From Naumovozyma dairenensis CBS 421 (taxonomy: Eukaryota > Ascomycota > Saccharomycetes > Saccharomycetales > Saccharomycetaceae): a stretch of 64,000 bases of DNA. Where the stretch lies: the NCBI RefSeq assembly GCF_000227115.2, contig NC_016479.1:923014-987013 (forward strand), given 5' to 3'. This document shows, one piece after another, positions 20,000 to 30,780 of this stretch. The notes under the pieces were generated by a model that saw nothing but the letters and a program-made list of their open reading frames with translations, searched no databases and was not told where the DNA came from. Position 1 is the stretch's first letter; each line of letters opens with the position of its first letter. Made by a program: the position numbers and the translations under genes.

Positions 20000-20644
20000 A
20001 TGTCAAAAATTTCTGTCCTTATTTCAGGCTCAGGCTCTAACTTACAAGCATTGATCGATGCTCAAAAAGCATCTAAGTTAGGTGACAGCAAGATTACGTC
20101 GGTGATTTCATCGAGTAAGAAAGCATATGGGTTAGAAAGAGCCAACAAAGCTGGTATTCCCACTCATATTCAATCTTTATATCCATACACTAAAGATATT
20201 CCCAAAGAGGACAAAATAGCTCGATCTAATGCAAGAATTCAATTTGAAGATGATCTTGCAAAATTGGTACTAGAAGACGGCCCAGATTTAATCGTTTGCG
20301 CTGGATGGCTATTAATTTTGGGGTCCACGTTTTTGAATCGTATAGGTTCTATACCTATTCTTAATTTACATCCAGCATTACCTGGCGCCTTCGATGGTAC
20401 AACGCATGCTATTGAAATGGCTTGGAATGCTTGTCAAGAATCAGGGAAACCATTAGTCGCTGGATGTATGGTTCATTATGTCATTGAAGAAGTGGATAGA
20501 GGTGAACCAGTTATAGTTAAAGAGTTAACGATAACTCCAAATGACGAAACTTTGGAAGAGTATGAAGCTAGAGTCCATCAAGCTGAACATGTTGCTATCG
20601 TGGAAGCTACCGTTAAAGTCTTGGATAAATTAAAGAAAATATAG
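20000..20644 (+). CDS. ADE8: Phosphoribosylglycinamide formyltransferase
   Basis: Third step of de novo purine synthesis: transfers a formyl group from 10-formyl-tetrahydrofolate to GAR. The 214 residues equal the S. cerevisiae length. Seen are the N-terminal phosphate-binding SGSGSNLQALIDA, the catalytic Asn and His in NLHPALPGAF, and the catalytic Asp in EEVDRGEPV. The ATG at 20000 has a yeast-like A-rich leader. It is a monofunctional enzyme as in other yeasts. Confidence 0.97.
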   Translation: MSKISVLISGSGSNLQALIDAQKASKLGDSKITSVISSSKKAYGLERANKAGIPTHIQSLYPYTKDIPKEDKIARSNARIQFEDDLAKLVLEDGPDLIVCAGWLLILGSTFLNRIGSIPILNLHPALPGAFDGTTHAIEMAWNACQESGKPLVAGCMVHYVIEEVDRGEPVIVKELTITPNDETLEEYEARVHQAEHVAIVEATVKVLDKLKKI

Positions 20645-21151
20645 TCTCGATTAGAACAAAGACGCCAAAGTTGATAGAAACAGTAGCATTTGAAACCTTT
20701 AAAAGACAGAAAAGATAGACCGTAGAAAAACTATGTGATTTTTTAATGGGTATATCCTCTCAATAATAAAATAATTTTTGAATCATTAAGACTATAGAAA
20801 AAATGTTTAAACTCTTACCTTTATTGACTTTATAGTTATCTAAAATATAGTTCTCGAATTACTCTGGACACTTTTCTTAGTAACACGTACTAAGCGATGG
20901 AATTTTTCAATGTTTTGAAGCAGATCTATTTACATATATACATACATACCCAGAAATATGGCTTCAACATGTATGGTTAGGATGAATAAAAGCAACCCAA
21001 ATATAGAAATATCATCTGACCTAAGGTATTACGTTTTGGCCTTGGAGTGACCATTTCCATTGTAATTGATTTTCCCACCACACGATAAAGCATTTTCCTA
21101 TTTATTGTTACTCCATTCATTAGCATTCACTACAATAAGGGCTCGGTCACC
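20645..21151. other. Spacer between ADE8 and TRS120
   Basis: 507 bp of AT-rich DNA with a short TATATACATACATAC stretch near 20935-20949. Nothing else was recognised. Confidence 0.4.
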
Positions 21152-24100
21152 ATGCAATCTTTGACACATTATTCAACTTACATCGACCCATCAAGGATTC
21201 GAACGTTGATTGTTCCCATTGGTAAATGGCGAGAATCGTCTTTCACTAAAGCAATCTCTAGAATAAAAGATTTCAATGAAATTCGTCTGCTAGATATCAC
21301 GCCAATCGATAGTCCGCTCTTTACTCCACAAGGTTTCCCAAATGGTAGGTTATTATTCGATATTAATATTATAGCCAAACTAGATGAGTCAGATATGTTT
21401 CTTTATGATTTCGAACCATTTAGGAAAACATTTATCGTAATAGGTTTAGTTAATGATGATAGTGATCCCATTGAAAACTTGGAAATATTAAAAGATAAAT
21501 ATCCAACAGTTATATCACATAACCTGATTTATTCCTCAAAGGATCTCGACAATACAAAAACTTCCGATGCAAATGTGTTTTATAGAAGAATTAATGAAGA
21601 AATATCTCTAGAAACAGTTATGTGTGATATAGGCAAGAACTTTCTACAGGCATTGAATCATTATTATTCATCATACAAACATGTCACTTTAAGATCTCCA
21701 GGTGCAATTGGAGGGAGTTCAGTTCTTAAAACCAAACTAACACGTCAAGTAACGACTGCAAACAGTATGATGGCGTCAAAATCTTCTGCAACATCTAATC
21801 CCAAACGACTATCATCATTCGAAGCCACTACAAATACATTAAAAAGGTCTGCATCAATGAAATTAGCCACTACATTATCAACATCGGAGAACAAAGCTCA
21901 ACAAAGGTCAAGAGGGAGACAATTAAAAATCCTAGGTAATTTTCAACTACTTTCTGGGAGATATATCGACGCAATGGCTAGTTTTACAGAATCTATTATT
22001 CTATTGCATAAGACCAGAGATTATATATGGCTAGGGTCTGGGCTCGATGGACTCGCAATTTGCTTCATACTATTAAGTTATTTACAATTGCCCTTTCAAA
22101 TACCTGAAATAATCGATATAATTTGTCCTGTACCATTAATTGATCCATCTTCAATTGAAAATAATAACAATCTCAACTCTACAAGTTCTCCCAGAAATAG
22201 TGTGGTGATTAATGGTTTGCAATCCCCAAGAGGTTCGATGGCATTCAACCAACGACCGGCCTTAAATATTGACGTGGAAAAGGTTAATCTACCATTACTC
22301 ATTAAAACATTATCAGAAAAAACTTTATATTACTATGACTTAAGTTTATCTCATAATACTGAGTATGCTCCACAAATAGTATATAGCACATGTCTTTTAA
22401 AAACATTAACGTTCATGACTTCATGTCATAATGGAACAATATTATCAGCTGATATTCTTAACGACATAATAAAAGGACGCCATAACCATGAAAATAATTC
22501 CCAACTGAAAGAAGATTTCAATCCGCTCTTCAATAAAATTGAAGTATATGCCTTTGCGAATAGATTATTTGAATTACAATTAAAAGATATGGAGTTGGAA
22601 TCACAAGTCGAAATATATTCCACATTGGCGGCAGTTTACAAAATATTGGGCTTTCTTCGGAAGGAATCCTTTGTTCTTCGACTACTAATGGTTACATTAT
22701 TGATAAGCTCAGAAACCCTTTCATGGCATCAAGATTATAGGGCATTGATATGCAACATTTTGAACCTATATGGCATTGAAATTGACCAGCCTGAAAGCGC
22801 TCCATCGGGATGGCTATTTCTTCAAAAAAAAGCCATTCAATTATGTTTGGCTATCTCAGAAATAATTAGCGACAAAGCCTACATCTCTAAACTATCAATC
22901 TTACTTCTCAGAAAATACTCAAAAATTTTGACCACTGCAGAAGAAGAACGAATGTTACAAAATTATATCAATCCAATGGTCACCAGCGGAGTTATTAAGA
23001 CGTACTGGGACGAATATATTTTGAGAGGTGTTAAAATCCAATCATTAGAGTTTGACAATTCAGGAGCTGAAAACAGTAGGATACCCTTGGCGTCTGCGCT
23101 GATCAACGAATCCAGAAAAGCCAAAGAAATTTCAAAAATTAACACTCAAGAAGTTTTCAATCCCTTCAAGCAATTACAGATTACGGCCAAAGCCAGGAAT
23201 AATTCAAATCCAAAGACAGAAACACCGCCAGAATTGTTCCTAATTGGTGACAAAGCAGAATTTTCGATTGAGTTACAGAATCCATTTAAATTTGATGTTC
23301 CCGTTTCTAACATTGAATTAAATCCTAAAACGGCTAAATATTGTACACTTATAGGCGATAACTTTACGAATGACAACCCGTATGTCATCAAACCGCTCTC
23401 AATTCAAACTATTTCCTTGATTTTGCAAGTCAAAAAGGAAACGTTCCACGATGTCCATTTAATTGATTCTTTAAACATGTCCATATTTAACTTACCACCT
23501 CAAGAGTTCAAAATAGTTTCTTACAAAGATAACTCAGAGGTTAATGCAGAAGAAAAATGTACATATGATCAAGTTAAATTACAGATATTACCAGAACAGC
23601 CAGAACTTCAACTTTTAAATACATCGAAGATGACAGGAAATGTATGGATGATGCTTGATGGTACAAGTACAAATTTTACAGTCACATTGAGGAACAAATC
23701 TTTAACTTGTAACATTGATTATCTGCAATTCACACCGGTTACAAGCATTGAACAGTCATTAAAGCCAGATTACTGGAAAAAACTGCGACCTGATGAGTTA
23801 TATAGCTTAGAGAAAAAATTGGAGTGGTTAAAGAAAAACTGTATTACCACCAAGAATGCTCCAAGGACAATGAAACCAAATGAAGTCATCGAATTTAATC
23901 TTAATGTCAATGTAAGTAATGCGCCGTTGGAACTTACTGGATTCGATTTATTAATAGAATATGGGATGAAAGCAGCTGATCAATCATGTGTATATCTTAA
24001 AAAACTTCGCCTTCCATATAAGTTGACCATTAAAAGTTCGATTGAAGTTCCTACTATGGATATAATCCCAGTAAATGAATTACTCAGTGATGAAATGGAA

Positions 24101-24925
24101 CGACTTGATTGGATTGACCATTTGATGAAGCAAATAGGAGATAATGAAAACCGAAAGAATGATTATGCTCTTTTACTTTTTGATGTGAGAAACTCATGGA
24201 TAGATGGTATGTCGTTAGAGGTCCAATTTGAAGAGTTTAAAAGTAATTCGTATCTAATTGAAGGGTCTCATACATCGAGAATCATTGTGCCTATAAAAAA
24301 AATTGACTACAGGGAAAATCATTTCGCAACCACTCCAATCCCAAGTATTTCAAAAGGGCGCCAATTCATTCAGAGTGGTTTGACTGAGCAAGAGGAAATT
24401 GGCATGAGGGAAAGTTTTTGGTTTAAAGAGTACTTGTTATCAAGATTAAAGGGTTCGTGGAAACTATCCACCGATAAATCAATCACTGGTACAGTAGATT
24501 TTGGTAAGTTCATTGAAAAAATCGATGCAAAAATGGTATCAGTGGCTTGCAAAGGGAAGTCATCCTTTGACATAAAAATGACCATGGAGAAAACCAACGT
24601 CAAAATTGGTGATAGCACAGAAATCGTCGTTGAGATCCAAACAAATACAAAAGATAGATTAAATAAGACGCCACCGACCGAATACCTACACTATCTAATA
24701 TTTGATCACTTTTCTTCACAGGCCCTTCCAAAATCAAATGGAAAGCTATTATACAATGGCTCACTGTCAAAGCCCATTAATTCCTGTAAAGATACCAGGA
24801 GTACGCTTGAGTTAATCCCTCTTAACCGAGGTAAGTATGAAATTCATACTTGCATTTCAGATGCTGCCTGCCCTGAATCGATCTTACATTATAATGCTAA
24901 TTTTATAGTATTTACTGTTTATTGA
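21152..24925 (+). CDS. TRS120: TRAPPII subunit Trs120
   Basis: Large subunit of TRAPPII, the Golgi/endosomal exchange factor that activates Ypt31/32. The 1257-residue protein (S. cerevisiae 1289) starts with the family's N-terminal block (YIDPSRIRTLIVPIGKW). It continues with an alpha-solenoid half (ILGNFQLLSGRYIDAMASFTE) and a beta-rich C-terminal half with Ig-like segments such as PPELFLIGDKAEFSIELQNP. A Ser/Thr-rich insertion at about residues 185-245 is probably disordered. The gene keeps its S. cerevisiae neighbours ADE8 and PDR15. Confidence 0.94.
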   Translation: MQSLTHYSTYIDPSRIRTLIVPIGKWRESSFTKAISRIKDFNEIRLLDITPIDSPLFTPQGFPNGRLLFDINIIAKLDESDMFLYDFEPFRKTFIVIGLVNDDSDPIENLEILKDKYPTVISHNLIYSSKDLDNTKTSDANVFYRRINEEISLETVMCDIGKNFLQALNHYYSSYKHVTLRSPGAIGGSSVLKTKLTRQVTTANSMMASKSSATSNPKRLSSFEATTNTLKRSASMKLATTLSTSENKAQQRSRGRQLKILGNFQLLSGRYIDAMASFTESIILLHKTRDYIWLGSGLDGLAICFILLSYLQLPFQIPEIIDIICPVPLIDPSSIENNNNLNSTSSPRNSVVINGLQSPRGSMAFNQRPALNIDVEKVNLPLLIKTLSEKTLYYYDLSLSHNTEYAPQIVYSTCLLKTLTFMTSCHNGTILSADILNDIIKGRHNHENNSQLKEDFNPLFNKIEVYAFANRLFELQLKDMELESQVEIYSTLAAVYKILGFLRKESFVLRLLMVTLLISSETLSWHQDYRALICNILNLYGIEIDQPESAPSGWLFLQKKAIQLCLAISEIISDKAYISKLSILLLRKYSKILTTAEEERMLQNYINPMVTSGVIKTYWDEYILRGVKIQSLEFDNSGAENSRIPLASALINESRKAKEISKINTQEVFNPFKQLQITAKARNNSNPKTETPPELFLIGDKAEFSIELQNPFKFDVPVSNIELNPKTAKYCTLIGDNFTNDNPYVIKPLSIQTISLILQVKKETFHDVHLIDSLNMSIFNLPPQEFKIVSYKDNSEVNAEEKCTYDQVKLQILPEQPELQLLNTSKMTGNVWMMLDGTSTNFTVTLRNKSLTCNIDYLQFTPVTSIEQSLKPDYWKKLRPDELYSLEKKLEWLKKNCITTKNAPRTMKPNEVIEFNLNVNVSNAPLELTGFDLLIEYGMKAADQSCVYLKKLRLPYKLTIKSSIEVPTMDIIPVNELLSDEMERLDWIDHLMKQIGDNENRKNDYALLLFDVRNSWIDGMSLEVQFEEFKSNSYLIEGSHTSRIIVPIKKIDYRENHFATTPIPSISKGRQFIQSGLTEQEEIGMRESFWFKEYLLSRLKGSWKLSTDKSITGTVDFGKFIEKIDAKMVSVACKGKSSFDIKMTMEKTNVKIGDSTEIVVEIQTNTKDRLNKTPPTEYLHYLIFDHFSSQALPKSNGKLLYNGSLSKPINSCKDTRSTLELIPLNRGKYEIHTCISDAACPESILHYNANFIVFTVY

Positions 24926-25210
24926 TAATTTTTGTGAATCATCGTTTAGTTCTATTATCTTGTAATTATGTACTATTATGCCTTAGTTTTTTTTTTCAAT
25001 AGATATATTTAGTGGCATTCGTAAAGAAAACATATCTGTAGTACGAAAAAAAAATTTATTGTTATGTGAATTAGAAATTACTTACATGCTCTACAAAGTA
25101 TATAATAAAACATTCTTCTTTGTTACGCCTTTGTTTTTTGTCTTTTGATCAATAAGAATATAATATATGACATACATTAAACTCCTTTTAGAGTTTAATT
25201 GCTTTTTAGA
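24926..25210. other. Convergent spacer between TRS120 and PDR15
   Basis: 285 bp of AT-rich DNA between the 3' ends, with T- and A-tracts. No other feature was seen. Confidence 0.4.
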
Positions 25211-28200
25211 TTAATGTTCTGATTTTGCTGATTTTGCTGATTTTGCTGATTTAGTACGTTTTAAAGATTTGAAAGATTTTACCGATTTTACCGATTTCAC
25301 TGATTTTGAAGGTTCTTCAGCAATTTCAGAGACGTTTCCTGACTTCTTAGGCACTCTTGCTAGATAATAGAATAACACTGCTGCCATATAGTCGATTGCA
25401 ATATAACAAATAAAAATACCCCAATTCCTCCATCTTCTAGAATAATCAGAACTAACGGTTTTCAAAAAGTCATTTGTATTGGAGAATTGGCAGAATGCAC
25501 ATTGTTCGGTGTTCGATTCATCTTGTAAATATCCTGTACCTGCATATGTAATATATGGTCGCATATACTCACCACAAGTCATACCTGGTGGAGGGGTGAA
25601 CTGAACAAATTCATAATCGGCACAGTCAACGGGTACATTTGCAACACCGACCGATAGTAATGCATCAATTAAATAGGTCAAAGGAGAGACTCTATACATA
25701 AAAATCCAGAACCTAGGCATAGCACTAGGCGTCGCCATCACACCACAGAAAGATAAGGCCATTGTAAACAGTAAAGATGCAAGATGAGCAGCTGTTTCAG
25801 CAACTTCAATAAAAGATATAGCGGCAATACCCAAAGAACCAATGTAAACAAAGAAAGCAGTAGCCAGTAACCAAAATAGACCACCTCTCTCGTGCAATTG
25901 GTTTGCTTCAGAGGCATTGGCATAAAATCCAACGGCATAATAATAAATACAGTAAGCAATAGTTCCTGCTATGAAGTTCCATGGAATTTCAACAATGATT
26001 TGCGATATAATAAATGCAATCCAGGAAAAAGTTCTTGAAGGGCGTTCTCTAGCTTCATATAAATCTCTTTGTTGGACAAAACCTGGTAAGTACTGTTGTA
26101 GAAGTGGATTAAAAATAACTGTGAACATAAATGCAGATAACATTTGATTTTGTAACCCTTGCATTGTGTGATCCGCTTTGAAGAATGTAAATCCAATGAA
26201 AACCATGTTAAAAACTGTTAAAACATATTTAGACCATAAATATTCAGGTGATCTCCAATACTGTTGGAAAACACGGACAGTAACCAACTTTGTTTGGTAG
26301 AAAAGATTTTCAGCAAATTCTTTACTCTCCTCAGGAGTGGATTCTTTGGCTTTCTTTTGTAATTCTGTTTCCATCCAATCTAATTCACTTAGTACAGCAC
26401 TATATTCTTCGGAACTTTTCCAAACTTCATGGTAATCTTGTAAAGCATGTGATCCCGGTGCGGCACCTATAACTTCTAACATCCATTCTGCAGGATTAGC
26501 ATCCGGAGGACACTTATGGGCACCTTTACTTTCAAAGTAATCAATCATTGTTTGACAACCGTCACCTAGTTCACCAAAGTATACTGTTTTCCCACCTTTT
26601 TGTAAAAATAATAAACGATCAAATTCTTGCATCAAGACAGCTGAAGGTTGATGGATGGTACACAAAATTGCTTGACCATTATCAGCTAATTTTCTCATTA
26701 ATTGACAAGTGGCCCAGGCAGTTTGGGAATCTAGACCGGAAGTTGGTTCATCTAAGAAAACTAATAGTTTAGGTTTAGCAGCTAATTCGACACCAATTGT
26801 TAATCTTTTTCTTTGTTCAACATTCAGACCTTCACCTGCAACACCCACAACAGCATCAGCGTATGGTTCCATTTCTAAAATATCGATAACCTCTTCCACA
26901 TACTTATTTTTTTCTTCAATAGAGATATTAGCTGGTTGACGTAAATAGGCAGAGAATCTCAAGGATTCTCTCACGGTGGCAGTTTTCAAATGTAAATCTT
27001 GTTGTTGACAATAACCAATGGATCTTGGGAATGAAGTATCTCTTAATCGTCCATCGACACATATCTTCCCAGTAATAACACCCATTGTAACTCTCTCAGC
27101 CAAACAATCCAATAAAGTGGTTTTACCAGCACCGGAGGCCCCCATTAAAGCGGTCAAAGTACCTGGTTTAACCCAACCATCAACATTAGATAAAATACGC
27201 CTTGTTTCTTTCTTAATTTGAACATCATAACACAAATTCCTCCAATGAAAAATAGCCTCAGATTTTGAAATACCGACTTGTGATTCAATTTTTCGAAGAG
27301 ATAACGATTTACTTGAAGTAGCTTGTAACATGTTTTTCTCAGTAGTATTACTTTCATCAGTCCCCGCATTGTTTTCAATATCATCTGGATCTGTACTTTG
27401 GTTCTGATCTAACGTACCTTGCTTTTTCATTTTTCTGACAACACTGTGTGGGAAGACTAGAATTTCACCTTTCTGTTTTGCACCTTCATTATATTCACAA
27501 AGTACCAAATACACAACGAAGAAAAATACAACATAAGCCATACCGACACCGAAACCACGCCATTTGTGTTTATGTTGATAACCATAACTTTCTCTTAAGA
27601 ACCGATCACCATCAACGTAGTCTTGACCTGGAATAGAACCAACAGAACCACAGACACGTTGAGTTCCAGTAACGTTAATATATGCAGGACCAGTTGGAAT
27701 ATATTGAGCACATGGGAAATGTCTATCATGGAACTCATTAATCATCAAGGATTCGAATAAATAAGCAATAGGATTAATATACCAAATCCATCTTGACCAA
27801 CCTAACATCTTAGTTTCTGGAATTGCAAACCCGGTATACATGGAAATAGCTAATAGTAACATAGATGCAGGTACCATAGCTTCTGATAATGTTTTCGTAA
27901 CTGAACCGACACATCTAAATAAATGGGAAAGTGCAAATGTAGCTACTATACTGATAAGGAAATAGAAGAAGAAAACACCACCATCTCTTCTGAAGTCAAC
28001 CAAGAAATAGTAGATAATATTGAAGAAAATAGCAGTTGCGATCTTAGGGGGAATTTCAGATAAGACTGATGCAAAGGCATCGGCACTTGGATGATATAAT
28101 GAATATGTTCTATGTTTTTCTGTAATGGGTCTTGCCTCATACAATGAGAAAATTTCTAATAATGATGAAAATGAATTAAATAAAATAGCGAAGAACATAG

Positions 28201-29866
28201 CAGCACCACGGAAATAGAAAGTGGAAGAATCTCCTTTCTTCATAACTTTATAAAACATGGAACCTAGAATAAAGGCCATAACGGAATTCCCAAAGACTTG
28301 GAATAATGTAATACTTGAACTATTTTTGATTCTCCATATATTTCTTATAAGAATATATTTAACTTGCATCATATAACTAACGACGTATGGAGAAGTTGGT
28401 CTTGATCTTTTTGATTGTTTAGCTATATGAGCTTCCTTCATGACTTCACGTTGTTCATCAGTATTTTGCTTTAAGGATTCATCAATTTCTTCCATCAATC
28501 TTTTATAATTTTCTGATTTTAACCAATGTTCTCCCATATCTTTTGGTGTTTGTGGGATTGAGATACCTTTTTTCAACATCTCTTTATTCAATATTCTTTC
28601 AGCGGGACTTGTGACAGATGTTAAGAAATCGGCAGTAGTTTGTCTTGGAGGACAAACATATCCCATATCTTCAAAATATTGTTTTGCTTCATTACCTGGA
28701 CCATAATATATTTGATAACCTTCATCTAAGACACAAACTTTATCGAAAAGATCGTAAGCATCTTGAGAACATTGATAGATTGCCACAGTTGCAGCACATT
28801 TTGCCACTGTTGCCTGAGTTTTCAAAGCTTTAACGAATTCTAAAGCAGTAGCAGAATCTAACCCTCTTGTTGCATTATCCCAACATTGGAATTTAGAACC
28901 ACAAATCCAAACTTCTGCGATGGATACACGCTTTCTTTCACCACCTGAAACACCTCTAACTAAATCATTACCGACTTTAGTATTTCTTGTATGAGATAAC
29001 CCATACGTTGCCATTGCCACTTCTGTGACATGCTTTGCATATGATTCTCTATCTACACCTTTAATTCTATTTTGAGGGGTTTTCAATCTTGCCACAGTAA
29101 CTAATGTTTCAAAAACAGTTAGATGAGGTAAATGGATATCAGATTCAGCATTATAAACAACTTCACCTCTATAATGTCTATTAATTTCCTTTGGAGTAAG
29201 ACCATTATATGATATAATTGACTCTTTACTAACATTAAACCCATGTGTATTTGAAGATATTGATTTTAATAAGGTGGTACACCCAGACCCCGGCCTACCA
29301 AGAACGACTAATAATTCACCAGATTTCAATAGCCCATCCATTGGTTTTAATATTTGGAAAGTGGAACCTTCTTTAGCAGGTAGAATTTCCCTTAAACCTG
29401 CAGTTAATAATTTCCAACCCATATTAAGGAATGTTTGTTGATATGATACATCGGCTGAATCACCAGATGCAGATAAATTTTTCCATGTACAATCTAAAGC
29501 ATAAGGTTTATAGAACTCAGGATCAGCAGCAGCTAAATTAGCCATATTTTGAACCCATGCTGTACTTAAGAAATTATCACTATTTGGGTCTAAATGTTCA
29601 TTATAACCTTCATCATTAGGGTTTGTAAATACGGGGTTCATCCCTTCTACGTCTAGAGAATAAAGTGATTTGGGAGCTTCACCGTCTGGGACAGTGAGAC
29701 CGTCATTGACATTTACGTTTACATTGGAACCTGATTGAATGGAACTTAATTGTGTTAGGGATCTCGCTAGATCTCTGACATGACTTTGAGTTTCGAGATC
29801 AAATCCGTTATATGGATGTTCAAAATCTGACGAATCCGACTGATCTGAATCTTTTGTCTCGGACAT
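25211..29866 (-). CDS. PDR15: Pleiotropic drug resistance ABC transporter (Pdr15/Pdr5 type)
   Basis: Full-size ABCG exporter in the reverse order (NBD-TMD)2, expected at the plasma membrane. NBD1 has the degenerate Walker A GRPGSGCTT (Cys in place of Lys, residues 190-198) and the signature VSGGERKRVS. NBD2, around residue 905, has a canonical GASGAGKTT, the degenerate signature NVEQRKRLT and Walker B with FLDEPTSGLDS. This asymmetry is the hallmark of Pdr5-like pumps. At 1551 residues it is longer than S. cerevisiae Pdr15 (1529), partly from an unusual Lys-Ser repeat tail. Gene order (TRS120 on one side, MRP20 on the other) identifies the PDR15 position. The promoter carries PDRE and STRE sites. 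Confidence 0.94.
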   Translation of the reverse strand: MSETKDSDQSDSSDFEHPYNGFDLETQSHVRDLARSLTQLSSIQSGSNVNVNVNDGLTVPDGEAPKSLYSLDVEGMNPVFTNPNDEGYNEHLDPNSDNFLSTAWVQNMANLAAADPEFYKPYALDCTWKNLSASGDSADVSYQQTFLNMGWKLLTAGLREILPAKEGSTFQILKPMDGLLKSGELLVVLGRPGSGCTTLLKSISSNTHGFNVSKESIISYNGLTPKEINRHYRGEVVYNAESDIHLPHLTVFETLVTVARLKTPQNRIKGVDRESYAKHVTEVAMATYGLSHTRNTKVGNDLVRGVSGGERKRVSIAEVWICGSKFQCWDNATRGLDSATALEFVKALKTQATVAKCAATVAIYQCSQDAYDLFDKVCVLDEGYQIYYGPGNEAKQYFEDMGYVCPPRQTTADFLTSVTSPAERILNKEMLKKGISIPQTPKDMGEHWLKSENYKRLMEEIDESLKQNTDEQREVMKEAHIAKQSKRSRPTSPYVVSYMMQVKYILIRNIWRIKNSSSITLFQVFGNSVMAFILGSMFYKVMKKGDSSTFYFRGAAMFFAILFNSFSSLLEIFSLYEARPITEKHRTYSLYHPSADAFASVLSEIPPKIATAIFFNIIYYFLVDFRRDGGVFFFYFLISIVATFALSHLFRCVGSVTKTLSEAMVPASMLLLAISMYTGFAIPETKMLGWSRWIWYINPIAYLFESLMINEFHDRHFPCAQYIPTGPAYINVTGTQRVCGSVGSIPGQDYVDGDRFLRESYGYQHKHKWRGFGVGMAYVVFFFVVYLVLCEYNEGAKQKGEILVFPHSVVRKMKKQGTLDQNQSTDPDDIENNAGTDESNTTEKNMLQATSSKSLSLRKIESQVGISKSEAIFHWRNLCYDVQIKKETRRILSNVDGWVKPGTLTALMGASGAGKTTLLDCLAERVTMGVITGKICVDGRLRDTSFPRSIGYCQQQDLHLKTATVRESLRFSAYLRQPANISIEEKNKYVEEVIDILEMEPYADAVVGVAGEGLNVEQRKRLTIGVELAAKPKLLVFLDEPTSGLDSQTAWATCQLMRKLADNGQAILCTIHQPSAVLMQEFDRLLFLQKGGKTVYFGELGDGCQTMIDYFESKGAHKCPPDANPAEWMLEVIGAAPGSHALQDYHEVWKSSEEYSAVLSELDWMETELQKKAKESTPEESKEFAENLFYQTKLVTVRVFQQYWRSPEYLWSKYVLTVFNMVFIGFTFFKADHTMQGLQNQMLSAFMFTVIFNPLLQQYLPGFVQQRDLYEARERPSRTFSWIAFIISQIIVEIPWNFIAGTIAYCIYYYAVGFYANASEANQLHERGGLFWLLATAFFVYIGSLGIAAISFIEVAETAAHLASLLFTMALSFCGVMATPSAMPRFWIFMYRVSPLTYLIDALLSVGVANVPVDCADYEFVQFTPPPGMTCGEYMRPYITYAGTGYLQDESNTEQCAFCQFSNTNDFLKTVSSDYSRRWRNWGIFICYIAIDYMAAVLFYYLARVPKKSGNVSEIAEEPSKSVKSVKSVKSFKSLKRTKSAKSAKSAKSEH
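25217..25306 (-). repeat. 9-base tandem repeats coding the Lys-Ser-x tail of PDR15
   Basis: On the plus strand, GATTTTGCT repeats in tandem from about 25220, followed after a short interval by degenerate copies (GATTTTACC, GATTTCACT). They encode consecutive K-S-A and K-S-V/F triplets that form the last about 30 residues of the transporter. Confidence 0.85.
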
Positions 29867-30382
29867 GTTATTTTGCTTATTCGCTTGTTTGCTTGTTTTT
29901 TCGTTTAATGTTAATACGTAATCTTTCTTTCTATCTTGTTGTTACTGATTAATGTTTTGAATTAGCGGAGTTGTTTTGGACAATTGTAATTTCAAAAGAA
30001 CAGTAATATGTCTGAAATAATAACTCTTTTGAAAATAATTTACTAAGTTGAAGAAGTTAAGAGAAAGAATATATAGTTACGTCGTAAAATTTGTTTTCTA
30101 TATATACCGCTACGTCAATTCAAGTACGCAACTATCAAGATTATACCTTCTATATTCGAATCATTGGCATGTGTGTTAGGAGTATTAAGTTTAGTAACCT
30201 TCAAGAAAACGGTGATAATCACCCTCAAGAAACTGCGAAGTATACTTCATTTCCTTTGATTTTATCCTATTGCAATGAAATGGCTGGGGCGTTCCGGGGT
30301 GGAACAGGAATAGAAACAAAAACAGAGGAGTTTGCTCGAGGAAACTGTGTGTCGCTGCGCATTGGCGATGTTGTTGACTGAT

Positions 30383-30780
30383 TCCGCGGAAAAGAGGACC
30401 CCTTCCCCTTCCTTAGTTTCTCTGTCTCTTTGTTTGTCTCTCCCCCGCCCCCCCTTGTTTCTTGCTGAGCGTTTGCGGAGAGTTAAACCCCTTGAAAATA
30501 CGATAGATCTAAACAGCGGCGCAGTACCGGTTAAGACACCGACAGGGTAACGATTACTCCACGGACACTTTCCTGGGGCAACGCACTCCGCGGTATGTGA
30601 ATATACATATGACCTTATACGTACATGTGTTTCAACTTCATTTGTCCTCGGGATCCGCATGAAGAAGAGATACGTACGTAGATATTCAAAATAGGATAAC
30701 ATTGTTACTGCAAAAGAGAGCCTCAATTGTAGCATAAATTGTGTCTATATCTGTACGTACGAACATGTCTGTTCCGCGGA
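30383..30780 (-). promoter_or_regulatory. Four Pdr1/Pdr3 response elements upstream of PDR15
   Basis: Perfect PDRE TCCGCGGA occurs at 30383-30390 and 30773-30780. The variants TCCACGGA and TCCGCGGT occur at 30558-30565 and 30587-30594. They lie about 520-910 bp upstream of the ATG at 29866. Clusters of such sites control PDR5 and PDR15 in S. cerevisiae, so drug-induced activation by Pdr1/Pdr3-type regulators is expected. Confidence 0.85.
30399..30492 (-). promoter_or_regulatory. Cluster of stress response elements (CCCCT) upstream of PDR15
   Basis: CCCCT occurs at 30399-30403, 30405-30409, 30451-30455 and 30488-30492, a dense group next to the PDREs. CCCCT/AGGGG is the Msn2/Msn4 site. In S. 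cerevisiae PDR15 is known to be under general stress control through Msn2, so the group supports the PDR15 identity. Part of it lies in a C-rich tract. Confidence 0.65.

Noticed and set aside
27154..27384. Shadow frames inside the PDR15 gene and other large genes
   Set aside because: They overlap strongly conserved coding sequence in another frame and carry no motif of their own.
30262..30735. 157-codon minus-strand frame in the PDR15 promoter
   Set aside because: It runs through the PDRE/STRE cluster and C-rich tract, has a low-complexity charged composition, and overlaps a frame on the other strand.
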